From assembly GCF_030014915.1 (NCBI RefSeq), contig NZ_JAGIXS010000001.1, positions 1,302,001 through 1,366,000 on the forward strand: a stretch of 64,000 nucleotides of DNA. Direction: 5' to 3'. Both the position numbers and the translations under genes were made by a program. Shown here piece by piece: positions 54,653-64,000 of the stretch. A model generated the notes under the pieces. The model saw only the letters and a program-made list of their open reading frames with translations. It was not told the DNA's origin and ran no database searches. Numbering within the stretch: the stretch's first letter is position 1; the number at the start of each line of letters is the position of its first letter. This stretch comes from Pelomonas sp. V22. GTDB taxonomy: Bacteria; Pseudomonadota; Gammaproteobacteria; Burkholderiales; Burkholderiaceae_C.

Positions 54653-55720
54653 ATGAGCCTGGCCACCCGCTGCACCGCCTGCGGCACCATCTTCAGGGTG
54701 GTGCAGGACCAGTTGCGCGTCTCCGATGGCTGGGTGCGCTGCGGCCGCTGCGCCGAAGTGTTCGACGCACGCGAGCAGCTGTTTGACATGGACCGCGAGC
54801 CGCCACCCGTCTGGCCGGCACCCGGCCTGCCGAGCGCGTCGAGCCTCGCGGAACCGCAGGCCATGGCAAGCGAAGCCGCCGCAATCGAGGCTGAGCCTGA
54901 AGTCATCGTCGTCGCGCCCGCGCCGGCCTACGAACCAGCCTACCAGCCGGAGCACGAACCCGAGTTCGCGCCCGCAGTGCCGGCACCGGCCGCCCCACCG
55001 CCGGACCAGCCTGCCGCGTCACCACCCGCCGCCCACATCGAGCCTCATTTCGACGAGCCGCTCGTGGCGCAAGAGCCGCACGAACCCATCGAGCCGCCCA
55101 GCATCGAGCTCGACCCGCAACCCGACGTGGTGCTGGCGCCGCGCCTCGCCGAGCTCGCCGCCGATCCGGCCGATGCACCCAGCCCGGCCGTTGCCGAGAA
55201 GACCGCCACGCCAGAGTTCGTCCGCCGCGCCCAGGCGCAGCAGCGCTGGCAGCGCCCCGGCGTCCGTGTGGCTCTCGGCCTGGCCTGTGGCCTGCTCCTC
55301 GGCCTGCTGGCCGGCCAGTTTGCCTGGCAATTCCGCGATGCCTTGGCGGCCCAGTATCCAGAAGCCGCACCAACGCTGAACGCCGCCTGCGAAGCCCTGG
55401 GTTGCAAGGTCCAGCCCTGGCGCCACATCGAGGCCATTTCGGTCGAACAGACGGCGCTGAGCCAGGCCGGTTCGGGCAATCACTACAAGCTGGCGCTCAC
55501 CCTGCGCAACAAGTCGGTCCATGAGCTCGCCCTGCCCTGGGTGGACCTGAGCCTCACCGACGCGAGTGGCCAGCTCGTCGCGCGCCGCATGCTCTCGCCG
55601 GCCGACTTCAATCTGAAGACCGACCGCCTCAGCCCCCATGCCGAGCAACCGCTGCAACTGGTGTTCGGCAGCGGCAGCCAGCGCGTGGCGGGCTATACCG
55701 TCGAGATCTTCCACCCCTGA
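54653..55720 (+). CDS. Zinc-ribbon (MJ0042-type) and DUF3426 membrane protein
   Basis: A 355-residue protein. The N-terminal zinc ribbon has CTAC (C7, C10) and CGRC (C30, C33). A long acidic Pro/Ala/Glu linker runs to about residue 195. One membrane helix follows at about 203-222 (VALGLACGLLLGLLAGQFAW), then a DUF3426 domain likely in the periplasm (ALTLRNKSVHELALPWVDLS). Its function is unknown; it commonly follows prmA in betaproteobacteria. A CATGAT -10-like box ends six bases before the ATG, with no Shine-Dalgarno sequence. Confidence 0.88.
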   Translation: MSLATRCTACGTIFRVVQDQLRVSDGWVRCGRCAEVFDAREQLFDMDREPPPVWPAPGLPSASSLAEPQAMASEAAAIEAEPEVIVVAPAPAYEPAYQPEHEPEFAPAVPAPAAPPPDQPAASPPAAHIEPHFDEPLVAQEPHEPIEPPSIELDPQPDVVLAPRLAELAADPADAPSPAVAEKTATPEFVRRAQAQQRWQRPGVRVALGLACGLLLGLLAGQFAWQFRDALAAQYPEAAPTLNAACEALGCKVQPWRHIEAISVEQTALSQAGSGNHYKLALTLRNKSVHELALPWVDLSLTDASGQLVARRMLSPADFNLKTDRLSPHAEQPLQLVFGSGSQRVAGYTVEIFHP

Positions 55721-55790
55721 GCCGCAAAGGCTCGCAGGCTCCGTGCGGACGGAGCGGATGGAACAGGGCTAGACCGCTTCAGCCATAAAA

Positions 55791-55837
55791 AAACCCGGCC
55801 TGGGCCGGGTTTCTCAAACCCCGACAGGGCCGGGGTT
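55791..55837. terminator. Tandem bidirectional terminators between convergent genes
   Basis: AAACCCGGCC/GGCCGGGTTT (55791-55800 and 55803-55812), preceded by an A-run, forms a strong stem with a very tight loop. AACCCCG/CGGGGTT (55817-55823 and 55831-55837) forms a second. They lie between the DUF3426 gene and the convergent histone H1-like gene and can serve both. Confidence 0.85.
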
Positions 55838-55862
55838 CTAGCGTCGCCTAACGGCGCTTCAC

Positions 55863-56486
55863 TCAGGGCTTGTTGCCCGTCGGGAAGGGCCATGCAGCTT
55901 GCGGGCTCAGTGCCGTCTTGGCAGCGGGCGCGGGAGCAGCAGCGGCAGGCTTGGCGGCCGGGGCAGCCTTCTTTGCAGGCGGCTTGGCAGCGGCAGGCTT
56001 GGCAGCGGCCTTGGGAGCAGCAGCCTTCTTGGGAGCAGCAGCCTTCTTGGGCGCAGCAGCCTTCTTAGGAGCGGCAGCCTTCTTGGGCGCAGCAGCCTTC
56101 TTAGGAGCAGCGGCCTTCTTTGCCGGAGCAGCCTTCTTGGGAGCAGCAGCCTTCTTGGCCGGAGCAGCCTTCTTAGGAGCGGCGGCCTTCTTTGCCGGAG
56201 CAGCCTTCTTAGGAGCAGCAGCCTTCTTTGCCGGAGCAGCCTTCTTAGGAGCAGCGGCCTTCTTTGCCGGAGCAGCCTTCTTAGGAGCAGCAGCCTTCTT
56301 TGCCGGAGCAGCCTTCTTGGGAGCAGCAGCCTTCTTGGCCGGAGCGGCCTTCTTAGGAGCAGCAGCCTTCTTGGCCGGAGCGGCCTTCTTTGCCGGAGCA
56401 GCCTTCTTCGCTGCGGGCTTCTTGGCCGGAGCGGCCTTCTTCGCGGGAGCGGCCTTCTTGGCCGGCGCCTTCTTTGCAGTTGCCAT
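55863..56486 (-). CDS. Histone H1-like, lysine/alanine/proline-rich DNA-binding protein
   Basis: A 207-residue, almost entirely low-complexity protein of Lys, Ala and Pro, resembling HctB/AlgP-type bacterial histone H1 mimics. The middle is built of about seven copies of the 12-residue unit AAAPKKAAPAKK, followed by about six copies of AAAPKK. The C-terminus ends in a distinct conserved-looking SPQAAWPFPTGNKP. The high positive charge predicts nucleoid compaction through DNA phosphate binding. AAGGAG precedes the ATG. The 238-bp region upstream (56487-56724) must hold its promoter and holds no other gene. The repeat number is probably variable between strains. Confidence 0.9.
   Translation of the reverse strand: MATAKKAPAKKAAPAKKAAPAKKPAAKKAAPAKKAAPAKKAAAPKKAAPAKKAAAPKKAAPAKKAAAPKKAAPAKKAAAPKKAAPAKKAAAPKKAAPAKKAAAPKKAAPAKKAAAPKKAAPAKKAAAPKKAAAPKKAAAPKKAAAPKKAAAPKKAAAPKAAAKPAAAKPPAKKAAPAAKPAAAAPAPAAKTALSPQAAWPFPTGNKP
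56000..56420 (-). repeat. In-frame tandem repeats inside the histone H1-like gene
   Basis: Units of 36 bp (coding AAAPKKAAPAKK) and 18 bp (coding AAAPKK) repeat head to tail with small synonymous differences such as GCAGC/GCGGC and TTCTTG/TTCTTA. This makes the region prone to slippage and to assembly error. The repeats are coding and have no CRISPR-like unique spacers. Confidence 0.9.
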
Positions 56487-56724
56487 TACAGTTCTCCTTG
56501 ATCAAGGTAAGAAGCACTGTCCAACTCACGGCAACGCCGCTCGTTGAACAGTTATTCACCACCCGAAGTCGCCCAGGAGGAGCGCCCCGGTGCGGTGAAT
56601 GGGTTTGCGCTTTCGCCCGCCTCGGCTTCATCAAGTGGCCAAGGTCGCGCTCAAGCGCCAATCTTTCAAACTCTTTCTCAATGAACGGTCAGGCAACAGC
56701 ACACGCCTTGCCAAACCCGTTCAT

Positions 56725-57882
56725 TCAATCCCAGCTGAGCGCACCACCCGATTGGTATTCGATGACGCGCGTCTCGAAGAAGTTGCGTTCCTTCTTCAGG
56801 TCAATCATTTCGCTCATCCAGGGGAACGGGTTTTCCTCGTTCGGGAAGAGCTCCTCGAGGCCGATCTGCACCGCACGACGGTTCGCGATGAAGCGCAGAT
56901 AGCCCTTGAACATCGAAGCATTGAGGCCCAACACGCCACGCGGCATGGTGTCCTCGGCATAGCGATACTCGAGCTCGACGGCCTTCAGGAACAGGGCCTT
57001 GATCTCGGCCTTGAACTCTGCCGTCCAGAGCATCGGGTTCTCAAGCTTGATCTGGTTGATCAGGTCGATACCGAAGTTGCAGTGCATGGACTCGTCGCGC
57101 AGGATGTACTGGTACTGCTCAGCGGCACCGGTCATCTTGTTCTGCCGTCCCATGGCCAGGATCTGCGTGAAGCCGACGTAGAAGAACAGGCCTTCCATCA
57201 GGCAGGCAAAAACGATCAGGCTCTTCAAGAGCGTCTGGTCGTTGGCCGTGGTGCCGGTGACGAAGTTCGGGTTCATGATCGCTTCGATGAAGGGGATCAG
57301 GAACTCGTCCTTGTCGCGGATCGACTTGACTTCGTTGTAGGCGTTGAAGATCTCGCTCTCATCAAGGCCGAGGGACTCGACGATGTACTGGTAAGCGTGC
57401 GTGTGGATCGCTTCTTCGAAGGCCTGGCGCAGCAGGAACTGGCGAGCCTCGGGCGCCGTGATGTGGCGGTAGGTGCCCAGCACGATATTGTTGGCGGCCA
57501 GTGAATCCGCCGTCACGAAGAAGCCGAGATTGCGCTTGATGATGCGGCGCTCGTCTTCGGTCAGACCATTCGGGTCCTTCCACAAGGCGATGTCGCGCGA
57601 CATGTTCACTTCCTGCGGCATCCAGTGATTGGCGCAGGTGGCGAGGTACTTTTCCCAAGCCCACTTGTACTTGAACGGCACCAGTTGATTGACGTCGGTC
57701 TGGCCGTTGATGATGCGCTTGTCAGCGGCCTTCACACGGCGCTCGGTGGCGGCGGGAGTGACTGCTGCAGCGGGGCTGGAATGCGAGGGGGAGACTGAAC
57801 CGCTCGCGACCTGAGCAAGACTCGGTGCGACGTTGGTAGTGACTCGTTGAGCGGGCTTCAGTTCTTCTTCCCAATCAAGCAT
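56725..57882 (-). CDS. nrdB: Ribonucleotide reductase class I, beta subunit
   Basis: A 385-residue di-iron subunit that supplies the radical for NrdA. The iron ligands and radical site are intact: D126 (TADSLAANN), E157 and H160 ([10 protein letters not shown]), the radical tyrosine Y164, then the Glu of [12 protein letters not shown] and the Glu and His of [10 protein letters not shown]. The C-terminal GGALSWD is the tail that docks on NrdA. An unusual Ser/Ala/Pro-rich N-terminal stretch (about 15-48) precedes the core. It lies 258 bp after nrdA, a longer gap than usual, and may have its own promoter. Confidence 0.97.
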   Translation of the reverse strand: MLDWEEELKPAQRVTTNVAPSLAQVASGSVSPSHSSPAAAVTPAATERRVKAADKRIINGQTDVNQLVPFKYKWAWEKYLATCANHWMPQEVNMSRDIALWKDPNGLTEDERRIIKRNLGFFVTADSLAANNIVLGTYRHITAPEARQFLLRQAFEEAIHTHAYQYIVESLGLDESEIFNAYNEVKSIRDKDEFLIPFIEAIMNPNFVTGTTANDQTLLKSLIVFACLMEGLFFYVGFTQILAMGRQNKMTGAAEQYQYILRDESMHCNFGIDLINQIKLENPMLWTAEFKAEIKALFLKAVELEYRYAEDTMPRGVLGLNASMFKGYLRFIANRRAVQIGLEELFPNEENPFPWMSEMIDLKKERNFFETRVIEYQSGGALSWD

Positions 57883-58021
57883 GGTGGGGCTTCCTATCGA
57901 GGCGAATTATCGGAGTGTTGTGTTCAAACACCAAGGACTTCTTGACAGCAAATGCGCTTCGCTGTTGCTCGACTGCATCGACTTTTCTCACGCAACGCGT
58001 GCTTCAAGTTCGAGGCAATCA

Positions 58022-58078
58022 AGTGTTCATCGATGCATCCACGCAAAGTGCCGTCGGCGTTTTGCATCGATGAACACT
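58022..58078. repeat. 16-bp perfect inverted repeat in the nrdA-nrdB gap
   Basis: AGTGTTCATCGATGCA (58022-58037) is matched by TGCATCGATGAACACT (58063-58078) around a 25-base spacer, which itself has a short ACGC/GCGT stem. In nrdAB mRNA this would fold into a long hairpin. There is no T-run. It could end or process the transcript, control nrdB translation, or be a dispersed palindromic element. Confidence 0.75.
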
Positions 58079-58100
58079 GGGTTCTCTCGCGATGGGCTTG

Positions 58101-58128
58101 AAACCTGATCGCTTCCGCGATCAGGTTT
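58101..58128 (-). terminator. 12-bp perfect hairpin just after nrdA
   Basis: AAACCTGATCGC (58101-58112) and GCGATCAGGTTT (58117-58128) pair perfectly around a TTCC loop, starting 13 bases past the nrdA stop. Only a short T3 follows on the minus strand, so it may be a weak terminator, an RNA 3'-end stabiliser or a REP-like element. Confidence 0.6.
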
Positions 58129-58140
58129 TCACGCATCAAA

Positions 58141-61047
<2,907 letters not shown>

Positions 61048-61088
61048 GGTGGGTCTTCTTCCTTGTCTTCTCGTTCGAATCAGAAATG

Positions 61089-61130
61089 GCAAAGCCGCGG
61101 CGGCATGTGCGGCTGCAGCCGTGGCTTTGC
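61089..61130 (-). promoter_or_regulatory. Hairpin in the nrdA 5' leader
   Basis: GCAAAGCCGCGGC (61089-61101) and GCCGTGGCTTTGC (61118-61130) pair with one mismatch around a 16-base loop, within the roughly 220-nt leader expected between the promoter and the nrdA ATG. It might attenuate transcription or shape translation, though no T-run follows. Confidence 0.5.
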
Positions 61131-61274
61131 GTTATTTGGGTTTTGATCGGGGCTCCGATGCCTGAACCCAGGCGCCAGCCACTGCGAATGCAGCGTGGCC
61201 TTGGGGGTCTCCGGGAACAGCTTTTGAGACAGGCATTGCGGTGTGGAACCGAGTCAGCAGGATAGCACGAAAGG

Positions 61275-61321
61275 ACACTATATCTGGGGGTCCACACCCC
61301 TTCAAGCACTACCGATAGCGT
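61275..61321 (-). promoter_or_regulatory. nrdA promoter with two NrdR-box-like sites
   Basis: Two sites resemble the NrdR consensus: ACACTATATCTGGGGG (61275-61290) and GCACTACCGATAGCGT (61306-61321). Their starts are 31 bp apart, the three-turn spacing typical of NrdR pairs. On the minus strand a TTGAAG -35 (61300-61305), a 17-bp spacer and a TATAGT -10 (61277-61282) form a good sigma-70 promoter. The first box covers the -10 and the second abuts the -35, which suits repression by NrdR when dATP is high. Confidence 0.8.
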
Positions 61322-61634
61322 ACGAACACTGTTGACCTAGGGGGTCGATCTGGCTAGCGAAATGCCGTGACAGGCCTGTGTCGGGCCAGGTCTTGCCCGC
61401 GTGATCGCGGGCTCGGCGCGTGTCCGTCGGCAGGTGCGGCCACCAGCCCGCGCCAGTGCTTGCTTGCAGCACGAAATCGGCCGCCAGGCCGCGCCAATTG
61501 GTGCTTTGATCGAGCGAGTGTTTGGGCTTGTGAGCCGGCTTGCGGTGGCGTGAGGCCCGACACCAACCGCGACCGCTGTAACAGGAGGCAAGCCACCACT
61601 AGGGATAGCCTGGGGCCCTCGCAAACCCTGGGCT
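61322..61634. other. Intergenic stretch between the nrdA promoter and pilR
   Basis: About 310 bp without a gene that I can support. It contains one perfect hairpin, GCCCGCG/CGCGGGC (61395-61401 and 61406-61412, TGAT loop), some 220 bases beyond the pilR stop and lacking a T-run. Short open frames here on both strands have no recognisable family and no ribosome-binding site. Confidence 0.5.
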
Positions 61635-63212
61635 TCAGCTGTCGCTGCCGCCCTCGCCCGCCGTGATGCCGAGGCGGGCCATGCGGTAGCGGATCTGGCG
61701 CAGCGACAAGCCCAGCGCCGCACCGGCCGCCGTGCGGTTGTAGCGGTGCCGCTCCAGCGCCCGCACCAGGATGTTGCGCTCGACCTCGTCCAGATAAAGG
61801 GCCAGGTCTTGCGGCAACTCCTCGCTCTCACTGCCACGTCCGCCGCCCGCCACCGGCATCGGCAGGCTGGCCAGCGGATCGTCCAGCGTGGCGAACTGTG
61901 AATCGTCCAGCGCAGCGTCCGGCAGGCCCAGGTCCTCGGCGTCGATAGCCTCGCCGCCCGAGAGCGCCAAGGCACGGTGCAGCAGGTTCTCGAGCTCACG
62001 CACATTGCCCGGGAAGGCATAGCGCGACAACTGGGCGAGTGCCGCACCGGTGAGGCGCGGCGGTGGCGACACTCCAGCGTCGTGCGCAATGCGAGCCAGC
62101 ACGCGCTCGCTGATCGCTGCCAGGTCCTCGATGCGCTCGCGCAGCGGCGGCACGCGGATCTGGATCACATTGAGCCGGTAGAACAAGTCCTGGCGGAAAC
62201 GCCCGGCCGCGACCTCGGCGCCCAGGTCCTTGTGCGTGGCACTGAGGATGCGCACATTGACTGGCGACTCCGCCACCGCGCCCACCGGCCGCACCGAGCG
62301 CTCCTGGATGGCCCGCAGGAGCTTGCTCTGCATGGCCAACGGCAGGTCGCCAATCTCATCGAGAAACAGCGTGCCGCCATGCGCGGCCTTGAAGAAGCCG
62401 TCGCGGTCTTCGTTCGCGCCGGTGAAGGCGCCCTTGCGATAGCCGAAGAACTCGGCCTCCAGCAACTGCTCCGGAATGGCGCCGCAATTCACCGCGATGA
62501 AGGGGCCGGCTGCGCGCGCGCCGGCATCGTGCACCGCATGCGCGACCAGTTCCTTGCCGGTGCCCGACTCGCCTTGCAGCAGCACCGGCGCCATGCTGCG
62601 CGCCACCTTGCCGATCAGCGAGCGCACCTGGCGCATCGCCGAGGAGTCGCCGGCCAGCCGGTTCAGGGCAGCGGCCAGCGCGGCATCGGGGCTGGCCTCG
62701 GCCGGGGCGGACGCGGCGCTGGGCGCAAGCGCCGGCTTGCTCGCGGCACGCGCAGCCGGAGCCGCCGCCGGTGCAGTCGATGCCGTCGAGGCCACCGGAG
62801 AGGACGCCGAGGCGGGCGACGGCTCGACACGCGGGCTGCGCCCTAGCGCCGAGGCCACGACCATGCGGAACTGCCGCAGGTCCACCGGCTTGGTCAGGTA
62901 ATCGTAGGCGCCGGCCTTCAGGGCCTCGACCGCGTTCTCGGGCGAGCCGAAGGCGGTGATCACGAGGGTCTTCTCGACCCGGCCGGCGCGCTCCAGCCAG
63001 TTCAAGACGTCGAGCCCGCTGCCGTCGGGCAGCTTCATGTCGGTGATGACGGCGCTGAACTCGCGCGCCTGCAAGCGCTCGAGCGCGGCCTCGACCGTGC
63101 CGGCCGTCTCCAGCTCGTAGCCTTCGCGCAGCAGCGTCAGCTCGTACAGCGTGAGCAGGTCGGGCTCGTCGTCAATGACCAGCAGGCTTTGATTGGCTTG
63201 GGTCGCATTCAT
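61635..63212 (-). CDS. pilR: PilR: sigma-54-dependent response regulator
   Basis: A 525-residue NtrC-type activator. The receiver has DDEPDLL and phospho-acceptor D58 ([13 protein letters not shown]). After an Ala/Pro/Ser-rich linker (about 128-180) the AAA+ domain shows Walker A GESGTGKE, the sigma-54 contact loop GAFTGAN, Walker [14 protein letters not shown], and a C-terminal Fis-type helix-turn-helix ([20 protein letters not shown]). With PilS it activates pilin transcription. Its start overlaps the pilS stop by four bases. Confidence 0.94.
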   Translation of the reverse strand: MNATQANQSLLVIDDEPDLLTLYELTLLREGYELETAGTVEAALERLQAREFSAVITDMKLPDGSGLDVLNWLERAGRVEKTLVITAFGSPENAVEALKAGAYDYLTKPVDLRQFRMVVASALGRSPRVEPSPASASSPVASTASTAPAAAPAARAASKPALAPSAASAPAEASPDAALAAALNRLAGDSSAMRQVRSLIGKVARSMAPVLLQGESGTGKELVAHAVHDAGARAAGPFIAVNCGAIPEQLLEAEFFGYRKGAFTGANEDRDGFFKAAHGGTLFLDEIGDLPLAMQSKLLRAIQERSVRPVGAVAESPVNVRILSATHKDLGAEVAAGRFRQDLFYRLNVIQIRVPPLRERIEDLAAISERVLARIAHDAGVSPPPRLTGAALAQLSRYAFPGNVRELENLLHRALALSGGEAIDAEDLGLPDAALDDSQFATLDDPLASLPMPVAGGGRGSESEELPQDLALYLDEVERNILVRALERHRYNRTAAGAALGLSLRQIRYRMARLGITAGEGGSDS

Positions 63213-64000
63213 GAGTGGGCTTGCTTGGAGGCGGTGGCCGCGCTGCGGCGCAGGCTCAGGAGGAACTCGTTGCCCGCCTGGGTGGCGCCATCGTGACGGC
63301 GGTAGTCGATGCGCGCGCCGTAGCGCTCACACAGCTCTCGGCAAATATAGAGGCCGAGGCCGCTGCCCCGGCTGCGCGTGGAGAAGAAGGGCTCAAAGAG
63401 ATGGCGCTCCACCTCGGGCGCAATCGGCGCACCGAGATTGAAGACCGCAAGCAGGATCTCGCCCCCCTGCCCCGGCTGCAGGCGCACATGCAGCGCCCCC
63501 GGCTCGCGCGGCGCGTGGCGCAAGGCGTTGTCCAACAGGTTGATGACCACACGGCGCAGATGCTCGGGCTCGAACATGACCCAGCTGCCGCCGGGCGGCA
63601 GGCTCAGGCGCAGCAGGCTGCTCGCGTCAGCCGGCAAGCCATTGGTGCGGGCCCAGTCGGCGCAAATCTCGGGCAACAGCCGCGCCAGGTCGATGGGCAC
63701 GGCCTGCGGCGGGCGGCCCGGCGCCAGCTCCATCACGTCGTCAACGATGCGCTTCAGCCGCTCCACATTGGCGGCCACCATGCTGGTCAGCTGGCGCTGC
63801 TGGGCATCGCCGGCGTCCTCGGCCATCAGCGCATTGGCCTGGGCGATGGCGGCCAGCGGGTTGCGGATCTCATGGGCGATGCCGGCCGAGACCCGGCCCA
63901 TGGCAGCCAGTTTCTCCTGTCGGCTGCGGGCCAGCACATTGCGATGGTCTTCGATGAAGAGCACGCACAGGTCCTCGCTCGCCTGCGTTTCACGCGAGCG
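63209..64000 (-). CDS. pilS: PilS: sensor histidine kinase, C-terminal part (start lies beyond the window)
   Basis: The frame is open to the window edge and encodes the last 263 residues of a histidine kinase. The H box is [15 protein letters not shown], the N box [13 protein letters not shown], and the G box [14 protein letters not shown]. The piece before the H box ([20 protein letters not shown]) reads like the end of a PAS domain. The membrane-spanning sensor region lies outside the window. Identification as PilS depends on the overlap with the PilR gene and family resemblance. Confidence 0.88.
   Translation of the reverse strand, partial: RSRETQASEDLCVLFIEDHRNVLARSRQEKLAAMGRVSAGIAHEIRNPLAAIAQANALMAEDAGDAQQRQLTSMVAANVERLKRIVDDVMELAPGRPPQAVPIDLARLLPEICADWARTNGLPADASSLLRLSLPPGGSWVMFEPEHLRRVVINLLDNALRHAPREPGALHVRLQPGQGGEILLAVFNLGAPIAPEVERHLFEPFFSTRSRGSGLGLYICRELCERYGARIDYRRHDGATQAGNEFLLSLRRSAATASKQAHS

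Noticed and set aside
56000-56420. CRISPR-like array of short repeats
   Set aside because: The repeats are adjacent, in frame and coding, with no unique spacers and no cas genes in the window.
55870-56547. Plus-strand Gly/Ala/Phe-repeat protein opposite the histone H1-like gene
   Set aside because: The repeats come from the reverse complement of Lys-Ala-Pro codons. The minus-strand gene has a ribosome-binding site and a sensible C-terminus; the plus-strand frame has neither.
61354-61599. An 81-codon minus-strand frame between nrdA and pilR
   Set aside because: There is no ribosome-binding site, it is Arg/Ser/Ala-rich and has no recognisable family; it is probably random in high-GC DNA.

Overview
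The window is high-GC, gene-dense chromosomal DNA that reads as a betaproteobacterium of the order Burkholderiales, most like the Roseateles / Mitsuaria / Pelomonas / Rubrivivax group. This rests on remembered gene order and protein families, not on a search. Markers are the rubredoxin-pilGHIJ-chpA cluster beside thiD-hemL, the rnb-tonB-aroE-mtgA string, aroQ-accB-accC-prmA-DUF3426, a lysine/alanine-rich histone H1-like protein next to nrdB-nrdA, and pilR-pilS. I saw no tRNA, rRNA, CRISPR array, insertion sequence or prophage. Most of the window is core genome.

Layout. 1-4.7 kb: a probably frameshifted membrane protein, a hydroxypyruvate isomerase-like protein and a large TonB-dependent receptor. 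4.7-11.6 kb: one tightly overlapping minus-strand operon, yqgE-ruvX-pyrR-pyrB-pyrC'-plsC-deoA-prs. It joins pyrimidine synthesis (with a dihydroorotase-like subunit that has lost its metal-binding histidines) to an archaeal-type nucleotide phosphorylase and a divergent PRPP synthetase. 11.6-16.1 kb: photolyase, a REC plus degenerate GGDEF protein, and a NarL-type two-component pair. 16.3-23.7 kb: a TetR-controlled RND efflux operon ending in a secreted hydrolase. 23.8-35 kb: a diguanylate cyclase, then the Pil-Chp chemosensory system for type IV pili (pilG, pilH, pilI, pilJ, giant chpA) with rubredoxin upstream.

35-45.4 kb: thiD-like kinase, hemL, mpl, a GNAT acetyltransferase, a lipoprotein zinc protease, a YqiA esterase, an SDR reductase and a phosphoethanolamine transferase-like membrane protein. 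45.5-55.8 kb: two plus-strand runs, rnb-tonB-aroE-mtgA-(unknown)-tlpA and aroQ-accB-accC-prmA-DUF3426, covering RNA turnover, shikimate and fatty acid precursors and the cell wall. 55.8-61.3 kb: histone H1-like protein and class I ribonucleotide reductase nrdA/nrdB. A sigma-70-like promoter is overlapped by two NrdR-box-like sites 31 bp apart, and NrdA has an extended N-terminus that looks like two ATP-cones. 61.6-64 kb: pilR and the 3' part of pilS, which control pilin transcription and so connect to the Pil-Chp cluster.

I did not find a clearly new multi-gene system. The observations most worth following are the PyrR/PyrB/pseudo-PyrC operon with its phosphorylase-PRPP synthetase tail, the recurring -10-like box placed 6-9 bases before start codons (candidate leaderless mRNAs), the NrdR site pair, the long inverted repeats between nrdA and nrdB, and a 17-bp palindrome across the stop codon of the NarL-type regulator.
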